Under the pieces are notes generated by a model. The model had not been told where the DNA came from. It saw nothing but the letters and a program-made list of their open reading frames with translations, and made no database searches. Shown here in pieces: positions 1-5,181 of a stretch of DNA of 5,967 nt (positions within the stretch are counted from its first letter, which is position 1; every line of letters starts with the position of its first letter). Made by a program: the position numbers and the translations under genes. The stretch comes from Christensenella sp. UBA7868. GTDB lineage: Bacteria > Bacillota > Clostridia > Christensenellales > UBA1242. The stretch is taken from NCBI GenBank assembly GCA_002501285.1, contig DLSG01000018.1:1-5967 (forward strand). The letters run 5' to 3'.

Positions 1-1
1 A

Positions 2-130
2 TACATCACAAATAAATTAGAATCTATTTTAAATTTGGTTATCAAAAACTATAAGAAAAAGAATAATATTTTTAACGATTTATTTTCAGTTAACAATGTA
101 AATGATTATGTGCAAAATTTTGAAAGATAA
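2..130 (+). CDS. C-terminal end of an unrecognised protein (5' truncated by window edge)
   Basis: An open frame enters from the left edge and ends at TAA (128-130), leaving 42 residues. It starts YITNKLESILNLVIKNYKKK and ends with VNDYVQNFER. The fragment is rich in Lys, Asn and hydrophobic residues and looks helical, then more polar, with no motif I can recognise. A strong intrinsic terminator 42 bases after the stop supports this being the true 3' end of a + strand transcription unit. It could be the tail of almost any protein, so no function is proposed. Confidence rests on the open frame reaching the edge and on the well-placed terminator. Confidence 0.6.
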   Translation, partial: YITNKLESILNLVIKNYKKKNNIFNDLFSVNNVNDYVQNFER

Positions 131-171
131 TTTTAAATTAACTTGATTTGATTATATTTTATAAGTTACAT

Positions 172-201
172 AAAAGAGAAGGTGCCACTTCTCTTTTTTT
201 T
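172..201 (+). terminator. Rho-independent terminator of the upstream gene
   Basis: Arms AAAAGAGAAG (172-181) and CTTCTCTTTT (188-197) are perfectly complementary over 10 bases with a 6-base loop. The T run continues to 201, and more Ts follow after one A. It ends the transcript of the partial gene at 2-130 and separates it from the next gene. The A-rich left arm could also give some termination in the reverse direction. Confidence 0.88.
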
Positions 202-293
202 ATTTTAAAAAATGAAAATTGTAAAGAGTTGTTATAACTTAAATAGAATTTTATTAAATTAAACTAAAAACTATTTTTACTTATATAACTATT

Positions 294-299
294 AGGGGG
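294..299 (+). promoter_or_regulatory. Strong ribosome binding site serving a GTG mini-ORF
   Basis: AGGGGG lies 5 bases before the GTG at 305, good Shine-Dalgarno spacing. It matters because no comparable site precedes the ATG at 371 that opens the 170-residue frame. Ribosomes for that gene therefore most plausibly load here, or the gene originally began at 305. I could not identify a convincing promoter upstream. TAGAAT (244-249) with TTGTAA (219-224) is a weak candidate with a 19-base spacer. Confidence 0.6.
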
Positions 300-304
300 A
301 ATAA

Positions 305-370
305 GTGATAAAAGGTTTCAAAATTTTAAATAAAGTATCTAAAAAAATAAAGTTTGAATATATATTATAA
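305..370 (+). CDS. Candidate 21-residue leader peptide, or broken N-terminus of the following gene
   Basis: A GTG at 305, 5 bases after AGGGGG, opens 21 codons ending in TAA at 368-370. The peptide begins MIKGFKILNKVSKKIK and is basic (six Lys). The next base is the A of the ATG at 371, and both frames are the same. Two readings fit: a translated leader whose termination hands the ribosome to ATG 371 (translational coupling), or a longer gene starting at 305 that gained a nonsense codon 22 codons in. No run of one amino acid codon or attenuator hairpin is evident, so a classical attenuation peptide is not favoured. Confidence 0.45.
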   Translation: MIKGFKILNKVSKKIKFEYIL

Positions 371-883
371 ATGAAAAATATTTATAATGATAACAAAATG
401 TTAAGTGAAGAAAAACTTATGGAATTATCTTGTGCTTATGCTCAAAAACTTGAAAGTATAAAGACGCTTGAATTTGAAAACTTTGATGATAAATTTGATA
501 GACTTATTGAATTTTTGATGGAAAGCGTGCATTTTTGTGAAAATTTAATTAAAACTTCAAAAAGTAAAGAAAATTTGGAAGAGTTTTCAGTTTTTAAAAA
601 AGAAATTTCAAACATTATCCAAGATTTAAAAAATCTTTACGACAAAAATGATGATGAAAATGAAGAAGTTGTTGCTGAAAATAATTTTTCTAATAACAAA
701 ACGGGGTTAATTAACTCGCTAATATGTTTTTTAGAAAATTTATTTGATTTTATGGAATTAGAAACTAATATAAAAATTAAATCTTCTTTGAATAATATAG
801 TAAAAAAGACTTTTGAGATATTAAAAAATGTGAATATTATTGAGGTTAAGGCTTTAAAAATTGTAAGTTTGTTTAGGCGATAA
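371..883 (+). CDS. Hypothetical helical protein, 170 residues
   Basis: I do not recognise this protein. It has no signal peptide or clear membrane segment and is rich in Lys, Glu, Asn, Phe and Leu. Residues 11-90 look like amphipathic helices, followed by an acidic linker (about 91-104, DKNDDENEEVV) and a second helical part (113-165). The two halves share a faint pattern: LIEFLMESVHF at 45-55 and LICFLENLFDF at 117-127, each followed by a Lys-rich stretch, so a duplicated helical hairpin is possible. ATG 371 has no ribosome site of its own and directly abuts the stop of a well-served GTG mini-ORF in the same frame, so coupling or a lost N-terminal extension is likely. ATG 398 is an alternative start, also without a ribosome site. 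No convincing terminator follows; a weak all-AT hairpin lies at 884-900. Confidence 0.7.
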   Translation: MKNIYNDNKMLSEEKLMELSCAYAQKLESIKTLEFENFDDKFDRLIEFLMESVHFCENLIKTSKSKENLEEFSVFKKEISNIIQDLKNLYDKNDDENEEVVAENNFSNNKTGLINSLICFLENLFDFMELETNIKIKSSLNNIVKKTFEILKNVNIIEVKALKIVSLFRR

Positions 884-935
884 AATTTTTTAATAAAATT
901 GGTTGTTTTTTCACAAATTTTTTGGAAATTAGATA

Positions 936-964
936 TTGACAAGACTGTAAATTTGTTTTATAAT
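936..964 (+). promoter_or_regulatory. Consensus sigma-A-type promoter of the GLUG-repeat gene
   Basis: TTGACA (936-941) and TATAAT (959-964) are separated by exactly 17 bases, a perfect match to the vegetative sigma factor consensus. Transcription should start near 971, giving a leader of about 19 bases that holds AGGAG (979-983) and then the ATG at 990. Within the spacer, ACAA (939-942) and TTGT (953-956) form the outer arms of a possible 18-base operator. The same arms occupy the same position in the promoter at 4004-4032. Confidence 0.9.
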
Positions 965-989
965 TTTAAAAATTAAATAGGAGAAAATT

Positions 990-3974
990 ATGAAAAAGTT
1001 TATAGTTTTTTGTTTAATGTTAATAGTTACAGTAAGTTTAGGCGTTACTGTGTGGTATTTTGTTAGAGATAACGAAGAACTTGTTATTAACATGGAACCT
1101 TATGTTTACATAAATAAAGATGACAATCTAGAAGTAGATGCAACACTTAAAAACGCAAAAGTGGGAAACGAACTTATTATCACTTCTTTAAATCCAGAAG
1201 TACTTGAAGAAATTTCATGGAGTCCAAACCCAAATATTAAAGCGTTTGAAGCAAAACGTGGTGGTGCGGCTATTTTGGAAATTAAAGTTAAAAAAGGAAA
1301 TATCTCTCCAGTTTACATTGAAGTGGCTGTTGGTGATGGCTCAAAAGAAACTCCATTCTTCATCGACACAGAAGAAAAACTTTTAAATATTGGTAAAGAC
1401 ACTTTTAAAGCAAGTGACAACTATATTTTAATGCAAGATATTAGTTTAACAAACTCTATTAAACCAATTTTAAATGATGGTGAATTTACTGGTACATTTA
1501 ATGGTAATGGATATTCTATCAATGATTTAAAAATTGAAACGGCCGAAGGCGTAAAAAATGCTGGATTATTTGCAAAAATTTCCGAAACTGGTATTGTTAC
1601 AGGCTTAACACTTCAAAATGTAAGTGTTGACGGTCAATTTGAAACTGCTGGTAGTATTGCTGGAATTAACAACGGAACAATCAATCGTTGTTATGTTCTA
1701 GGTGGAACTGTTCGTTCTACTTATCAAACAACAGATGCTGGCTCTACTGTTGGCGGAATTTGTGGCGTATTAAAATATTCAAACTCTAATGTTGGAAGAG
1801 TTGATAGATGTTTTAGTAATGTTTCTGTAATGGGAACTGAAAACATTGGTGGACTTGTTGGCTATAATAATGGTGCAATTGTTATTAATAGTTACGTTGC
1901 CCTTGAAGATGGCAATGTTATCAAAACTTTAAGAAACGATTCTAATGTTGGTGGGCTTGTTGGTTTAGTTTCTAATTTAGAAGCAAAAACTGCTATTGTT
2001 AAAAACTGTTATAGTTTAGGTACTGTTGCCATTAATGACGGATTAACAGCATCTACAATCAAAAAAGGAAGTTTAATTGGATATAACAAAGAAATTTCAA
2101 TTAATTCTTCAAACTTATTAATGGGATTATATACAGATTCAAGCAGTGAAACTTTTGCAAATCATCAATATAATCGTACATTTAACGAAAATCAAACTTC
2201 TGAAAAAATAAATTATCGTGGTCTTGGTGTTTTTGAAAAAGACAGCGACAATAAAGTTATTCCAGCAAAATTAATTTCTTATGTTTCTAAAAAATTAGAA
2301 GACAAAACAGACAAAATTACTTGGGACTTTAAAGATGTTTGGTTATTAAATGCAACAACTGGTTACCCAGAATTAAATAAAAATGGTGCAAGCGTTCCAG
2401 ATGATGTAAACTTTATTTACAAACCAGAAACTATTTCAAACTGGAATGACTTATTAAATTTCTCAAATGCAGTTAAAAATGGAACAGCACTTCCATATTA
2501 TATTTTAACAGCAGATATTACAATTTCAGGAGAATTTACTCCAATTGGGGCTGTTAAACCTTTCGATGGTATTTTAGAAGGTAATGGAAAAACAATTAAA
2601 AATGTTAATATTCCTTACAGCATTATAACTTCTTCTACGGTTAAGAACTACGCTGGTTTATTTGCTAAAACAACATCTAACGCAGTTATTCAAAACTTAA
2701 CTGTTGAAAATGTTACTATTTCTGAAGGTGCAAAATTTGCTGGAAGCATTGTTGCTTACAACGAAGGAGCAATTAGAAATTGTAAAGTTACTCAATCAGT
2801 TAAAGACAACAGTGGATATAATGTAATAGCATCTTATGCTGCTGGTGGAATTGCTGGAATTAACCTTGGCATTATTGACAATTGTAAAGTAGAAAATCAA
2901 AGCATTGCCGTTAAAGGTGCAAAAGAAACTTCTACAAGATTTGTTGGTGGTATTAGTGGTTCAAACGGAACAAGCAATAGTTCACAAGCCGCTACAATCA
3001 AAAATTCAAGCGTTGTAAATTCAAGCGTTGGTGATGTATTAGATAAAACTGGATTTGATTCTGGTTACGACTATAACTTTAAAAAGAACTTTAACAACAT
3101 TAAATATTATGTTGGCGGAATTAGCGGAGCAAACTACTACTTAATTAACAGCAATTATGTATTTGAATCTGATATTTACGCAAACGAATATTCTTATTAT
3201 GGTGAAGCAGCTGGTATCGTTGCTTACACAAAAAGTGATACATTGATTAAAGAAAACTTTGCTGAACTTTCTCAAAACAGAGTTTTGGGCGGAAGCATTA
3301 CAGGCTTTATTGCTGGCGGACTTGCTTGCGAACAATATGGCAGAGCAGAATATAACCAAATTGGTTGCGGAAACGAAAGCAAAATTGACGAATCTACTGG
3401 AATACAAGTAAAATACAAAACAATTATTAAGGGTGCAGAAATTGCAGGACTTTCAAATAGACTTTATATTGGTGCAAGACTATTCAACTGTTTCTCTGGC
3501 TCACATCTATTAAACACTCAAAACGGAACTGGACATTCAGCAGGAATGACAAATGTTGTAGATTATTATGCTTACAATCGTTGGTTTGGTGAAGAAAGTG
3601 TTTATGGTGAATTTGGTCAAATTTTCTCTATTTGTACTTTTGAAAACAACACTTACAAACACAGCAGATATGATTGTACAATGGATTACAGAAAAGAAAC
3701 TCAATTTATCAGAACAAACAGAGATACTGGTTATGGTAACAACCTAGTTTGGGCAAACACTGGTAATGTTTGGTATGATGATTCAGGTGACTTTGTTGGT
3801 TTCTATGATTCAAGAATGCAAAACTTAACAAGACTTCCAAGTTTGGAAGAAGCAACAGAAGATCTAGCATCAGTGTTCTCTAATTACGGATTTGATATGA
3901 GTGCTTGGACACAAGAAGTTCTTCAATATCCACAATTAAATAACGTTCCAAAAATTTCTGAAATAGACGAATAA
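990..3974 (+). CDS. Large exported or membrane-anchored protein with tandem GLUG-repeat beta-helix modules
   Basis: This 994-residue protein is probably a surface protein. Residues 1-3 are basic and 4-25 form a hydrophobic segment (signal peptide or N-terminal anchor) with no clear AXA cleavage site and no lipobox. Residues about 31-115 resemble a bacterial Ig-like (Big-type) beta domain. Module 1 (about 116-466) opens with GDGSKETPFFIDTEEKLL, continues with FTGTFNGNGYSINDLKI (166-182) and GLUG-like repeats (AGLFAK 191, AGSIAG 220, VGGICG 254, IGGLVG 286, VGGLVG 320), and closes with GYPEL. Module 2 (about 475-988) repeats this plan: FTPIGAVKPFDGILEGNGKT near 516-535, AGLFAK 555, AGSIVAY 584, GGIAGIN 619, VGGISG 652 and 708, closing QYPQL. 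GLUG proteins (Pfam 'The GLUG motif') usually form right-handed beta-helices on cell surfaces, often with adhesion or peptidase roles; no catalytic domain is visible here. There is no LPXTG, SLH or C-terminal anchor. AGGAG lies 6 bases before ATG 990, supporting this start. The gene has its own promoter. Confidence 0.93.
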   Translation: MKKFIVFCLMLIVTVSLGVTVWYFVRDNEELVINMEPYVYINKDDNLEVDATLKNAKVGNELIITSLNPEVLEEISWSPNPNIKAFEAKRGGAAILEIKVKKGNISPVYIEVAVGDGSKETPFFIDTEEKLLNIGKDTFKASDNYILMQDISLTNSIKPILNDGEFTGTFNGNGYSINDLKIETAEGVKNAGLFAKISETGIVTGLTLQNVSVDGQFETAGSIAGINNGTINRCYVLGGTVRSTYQTTDAGSTVGGICGVLKYSNSNVGRVDRCFSNVSVMGTENIGGLVGYNNGAIVINSYVALEDGNVIKTLRNDSNVGGLVGLVSNLEAKTAIVKNCYSLGTVAINDGLTASTIKKGSLIGYNKEISINSSNLLMGLYTDSSSETFANHQYNRTFNENQTSEKINYRGLGVFEKDSDNKVIPAKLISYVSKKLEDKTDKITWDFKDVWLLNATTGYPELNKNGASVPDDVNFIYKPETISNWNDLLNFSNAVKNGTALPYYILTADITISGEFTPIGAVKPFDGILEGNGKTIKNVNIPYSIITSSTVKNYAGLFAKTTSNAVIQNLTVENVTISEGAKFAGSIVAYNEGAIRNCKVTQSVKDNSGYNVIASYAAGGIAGINLGIIDNCKVENQSIAVKGAKETSTRFVGGISGSNGTSNSSQAATIKNSSVVNSSVGDVLDKTGFDSGYDYNFKKNFNNIKYYVGGISGANYYLINSNYVFESDIYANEYSYYGEAAGIVAYTKSDTLIKENFAELSQNRVLGGSITGFIAGGLACEQYGRAEYNQIGCGNESKIDESTGIQVKYKTIIKGAEIAGLSNRLYIGARLFNCFSGSHLLNTQNGTGHSAGMTNVVDYYAYNRWFGEESVYGEFGQIFSICTFENNTYKHSRYDCTMDYRKETQFIRTNRDTGYGNNLVWANTGNVWYDDSGDFVGFYDSRMQNLTRLPSLEEATEDLASVFSNYGFDMSAWTQEVLQYPQLNNVPKISEIDE

Positions 3975-3976
3975 AT

Positions 3977-3999
3977 AAGTTTGAATATTTTTCAAATTT
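3977..3999 (+). terminator. Weak hairpin after the GLUG gene, without a clean T tail
   Basis: AAGTTTGAA (3977-3985) can pair with TTCAAATTT (3991-3999), 9 pairs including one G-U, with a 5-base loop. It begins 2 bases after the stop codon. It lacks the GC-rich stem and T run of the terminators at 172 and 4824, so it may only protect the 3' end or terminate weakly. Some read-through into the next gene is therefore possible. Low confidence as a terminator. Confidence 0.3.
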
Positions 4000-4003
4000 G
4001 CTA

Positions 4004-4032
4004 TTGACAAAGACTTATCTTTGTAATATAAT
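4004..4032 (+). promoter_or_regulatory. Consensus sigma-A-type promoter of the basic membrane protein gene
   Basis: TTGACA (4004-4009) and TATAAT (4027-4032) are spaced by exactly 17 bases, again a perfect consensus. Transcription should start near 4039, leaving a leader of about 64 bases. The sequence around the -35 box (TATTGACAAAGACT) closely resembles that of the GLUG gene promoter (TATTGACAAGACT). A perfect inverted repeat fills most of the spacer. Confidence 0.9.
4007..4024. promoter_or_regulatory. Candidate operator: inverted repeat between -35 and -10
   Basis: ACAAAGA (4007-4013) and TCTTTGT (4018-4024) are perfect reverse complements around the 4-base centre CTTA, giving an 18-base two-fold symmetric site. 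It overlaps the last half of the -35 box and ends 2 bases before the -10 box, a typical position for a dimeric repressor or for a spacer-binding activator. The corresponding 18 bases of the GLUG gene promoter (939-956) keep the outer ACAA and TTGT but not the inner symmetry. No regulator gene is present in the window. Confidence 0.45.
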
Positions 4033-4046
4033 TGCATTGTAAAAAA

Positions 4047-4090
4047 TAGGTAAAACCTAATAGAAATAAGAAAAACACAACATTAGTTGT
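4047..4090 (+). promoter_or_regulatory. Two small stem-loops in the mRNA leader
   Basis: TAGGT (4047-4051) pairs with ACCTA (4055-4059), and ACAAC (4077-4081) pairs with GTTGT (4086-4090) around an ATTA loop. The second hairpin ends just before the AAAAGGAG ribosome site. Both stems are only 5 pairs, so they may be chance or may help keep the ribosome site accessible. The leader does not match any riboswitch I recognise. Confidence 0.25.
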
Positions 4091-4102
4091 AAAAGGAGAG
4101 AT

Positions 4103-4825
4103 ATGGGAAAGATTTTAGAATTCTTTTCAAATTTGCCAAGAATTTTAGAGATAGCATTGTTAAAACCTCAACTTTGGTTGGCTACACTACTTATTGTAGG
4201 AACAATCACTTATGTAAGCGTAAGCAAATCACAAAAGGCTCAACAACGTGCTTTAGTAAGGAAAGTTAAAGCGGTTAAGGCAAAACAACTTGCTTGCAAC
4301 AACGAAAAAGATGCAACAAAACTTCAAAAAAGAGAAAAGAAATATAATAAATCGCTAATTAAACTTCGTAAAAGAATTAGATATGCACTTTGGTGGAACA
4401 AAAAGAAAATTGTTATTTCTAACCCATATTTGTTAGATACATCAAACAATGCAAATTTAGCCATTCATGATTATCCAAGTTTTACTTTTAACGATATTTT
4501 GAATGAAGAAGTTGAAAAAGCAAACAAAAAAAGAAAACACAAAACTCAAATTATCGAAAAAAATGGTGTAGTTAAAGAACTTGCTCCAGCAGCAGAAGTA
4601 GTTAAAAATACTAAAATTGCAGAACCTGTTAAAAGTTATGCAAACGCTCCTGTGAAAGAAGAAGCAAAAGAAAGCACTAAAAACTTTGACGAAGCCTATA
4701 AAAAACTTGAAACAGAATTAAAACAAGTTAAACCTGTTCAATTCCAAAGATCTTTTAAAGATTCTGATAATATGTCTAGCATTTATAAAACTAGAAAAAA
4801 TGAAGAGGAAGAATTAGTAAAATAA
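4103..4825 (+). CDS. Unrecognised single-pass membrane protein with a basic, probably cytoplasmic tail
   Basis: I do not recognise this 240-residue protein. Residues 1-20 look like an amphipathic helix (MGKILEFFSNLPRILEIALL), followed by one membrane segment at about 22-40 (PQLWLATLLIVGTITYVSV). Residues 41-102 are extremely basic and probably helical or coiled coil, ending in RIRYALWWNKKK. By the positive-inside rule this part should be cytoplasmic, with the N-terminus outside or lying on the membrane. Residues 135-190 are Lys/Glu/Ala/Pro-rich and likely disordered, and 193-240 include a short charged helix. There is no enzyme motif. AAAGGAG lies 4 bases before ATG 4103, supporting this start. 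The gene has its own strong promoter and an intrinsic terminator overlapping its stop codon, so it is a single-gene transcript. A membrane scaffold or nucleic-acid-associated role would fit the charge, but that is speculation. Confidence 0.85.
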   Translation: MGKILEFFSNLPRILEIALLKPQLWLATLLIVGTITYVSVSKSQKAQQRALVRKVKAVKAKQLACNNEKDATKLQKREKKYNKSLIKLRKRIRYALWWNKKKIVISNPYLLDTSNNANLAIHDYPSFTFNDILNEEVEKANKKRKHKTQIIEKNGVVKELAPAAEVVKNTKIAEPVKSYANAPVKEEAKESTKNFDEAYKKLETELKQVKPVQFQRSFKDSDNMSSIYKTRKNEEEELVK

Positions 4826-4853
4826 AAAACCCAATCGGGTTTTTTATTTTTTT
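4824..4853 (+). terminator. Rho-independent terminator overlapping the stop codon
   Basis: AAAAAACCC (4824-4832) and GGGTTTTTT (4837-4845) are perfect 9-base arms around the loop AATC, followed by one A and seven more Ts. The left arm begins inside the TAA stop (4823-4825) of the upstream gene. With A and T runs on both sides it could terminate in both directions. Confidence 0.92.
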
Positions 4854-4925
4854 ATACTTTTCACTTATCCGCACATTCAACAAACGATAGAAAACTCTTA
4901 AAATAAAATAAAAAGACATATTCAA

Positions 4926-4968
4926 TTGACGCCTTCGCACTCACATGTGTCCGCCACGAATCCGCCAC
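4926..4968. other. GC-rich island of unknown origin in AT-rich intergenic DNA
   Basis: About 60% of these 43 bases are G or C (26 of 43), while the flanking intergenic DNA is mostly A and T. Within it are the palindrome CACATGTG (4942-4949) and two copies of TCCGCCAC (4950-4957 and 4961-4968). Cytosines are concentrated on the + strand and guanines on the - strand, so it does not form a strong hairpin. It may be a remnant of a coding sequence, part of a dispersed intergenic repeat, or a protein-binding site. Nothing in the window decides between these. Confidence 0.5.
4950..4968. repeat. Tandem pair of TCCGCCAC
   Basis: TCCGCCAC occurs at 4950-4957 and 4961-4968, separated by GAA, so the copies repeat with an 11-base period, about one helical turn. 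Such spacing puts both copies on the same face of DNA, as seen in some tandem binding sites. It could also be a chance duplication. Confidence 0.5.
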
Positions 4969-5026
4969 AAAAATGGTTAAATTATATTCAATTATACTTA
5001 AACATTTCAAACATATTTAATTAATT

Positions 5027-5049
5027 TTAATTGTGTAATTTACAATTAA
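5027..5049. repeat. 8-base inverted repeat upstream of the DUF975-like gene
   Basis: TTAATTGT (5027-5034) and ACAATTAA (5042-5049) are perfect reverse complements with a 7-base spacer. The site lies about 100 bases upstream of the promoter at 5147. It could be a regulatory site or simply an AT-rich coincidence. Confidence 0.3.
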
Positions 5050-5146
5050 CAATTTACTACTAAATAATTATAGATAAAACAATTATTCCGTTTTAAGGCT
5101 TAAAATAGGGTAAAAATAAAAGTTATTTTATAATTATGATTATTGT

Positions 5147-5175
5147 TTGACAAAAATATAAAAAAAATTTAAAAT
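5147..5175 (+). promoter_or_regulatory. Promoter placing transcription start at the ATG of the next gene
   Basis: TTGACA (5147-5152) and TAAAAT (5170-5175) have a 17-base spacer, with one mismatch to consensus in the -10 box. Six bases (ATCAAT) separate the -10 box from ATG 5182, so the usual start site falls on the A of the ATG. No Shine-Dalgarno sequence precedes that ATG. This predicts a leaderless mRNA. An upstream TATAAT (5129-5134) lacks a good -35 box and is less likely. Confidence 0.65.
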
Positions 5176-5181
5176 ATCAAT

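Larger units (their letters stand above)
4854..5146. other. Long intergenic region without a supported gene
   Basis: Between the terminator and the next promoter there is no + strand ORF with a start and ribosome site. The only long open frame is on the - strand (5016 down to a TGA at 4861-4863). Its only usable start is a GTG at 4966-4968 with no ribosome site, giving about 35 codons, so I do not call it. The region holds a GC-rich island (4926-4968), a 10-base direct repeat around it (ATATTCAATT at 4918-4927 and 4984-4993) and an 8-base inverted repeat (5027-5049). The rest is simple AT-rich sequence. Confidence 0.6.

Noticed and set aside
284..289. TATAAC as a -10 box for the leader ORF
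   Set aside because: It would start transcription at about 296, inside the AGGGGG ribosome site, and there is no -35 box at the right distance.
359..364. TATATA 6 bases before ATG 371 as a leaderless promoter for the 170-residue gene
   Set aside because: The matching -35 position reads TATCTA, a poor match, and such boxes are common by chance in AT-rich DNA.
884..900. AATTTT/AAAATT hairpin as a terminator after the 170-residue gene
   Set aside because: Six A-T pairs only, with GG before the T run; too weak to call.
637..942. - strand ORF of 101 codons
   Set aside because: It lies mostly opposite the 170-residue gene, has no ribosome site and runs into the promoter at 936; its Phe/Lys/Ser-rich composition is what an AT-rich antisense frame produces.
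1204..1386. + strand 60-codon ORF in another frame of the GLUG gene
   Set aside because: It lies entirely inside the well-supported GLUG reading frame and has no ribosome site or recognisable sequence.
3141..3407. - strand 88-codon ORF
   Set aside because: Antisense shadow inside the GLUG gene, with no start signals.
990..3974. GLUG repeats as a DNA-level repeat or CRISPR-like array
   Set aside because: The repetition is at protein level with degenerate spacing and variable codons; there are no identical direct repeats with uniform spacers.
4861..4968. - strand ORF from a GTG at 4966-4968 to a TGA at 4861-4863, about 35 codons across the GC-rich island
   Set aside because: No ribosome site or promoter on that strand, non-AUG start and no recognisable protein; kept only as a possible decayed coding remnant.
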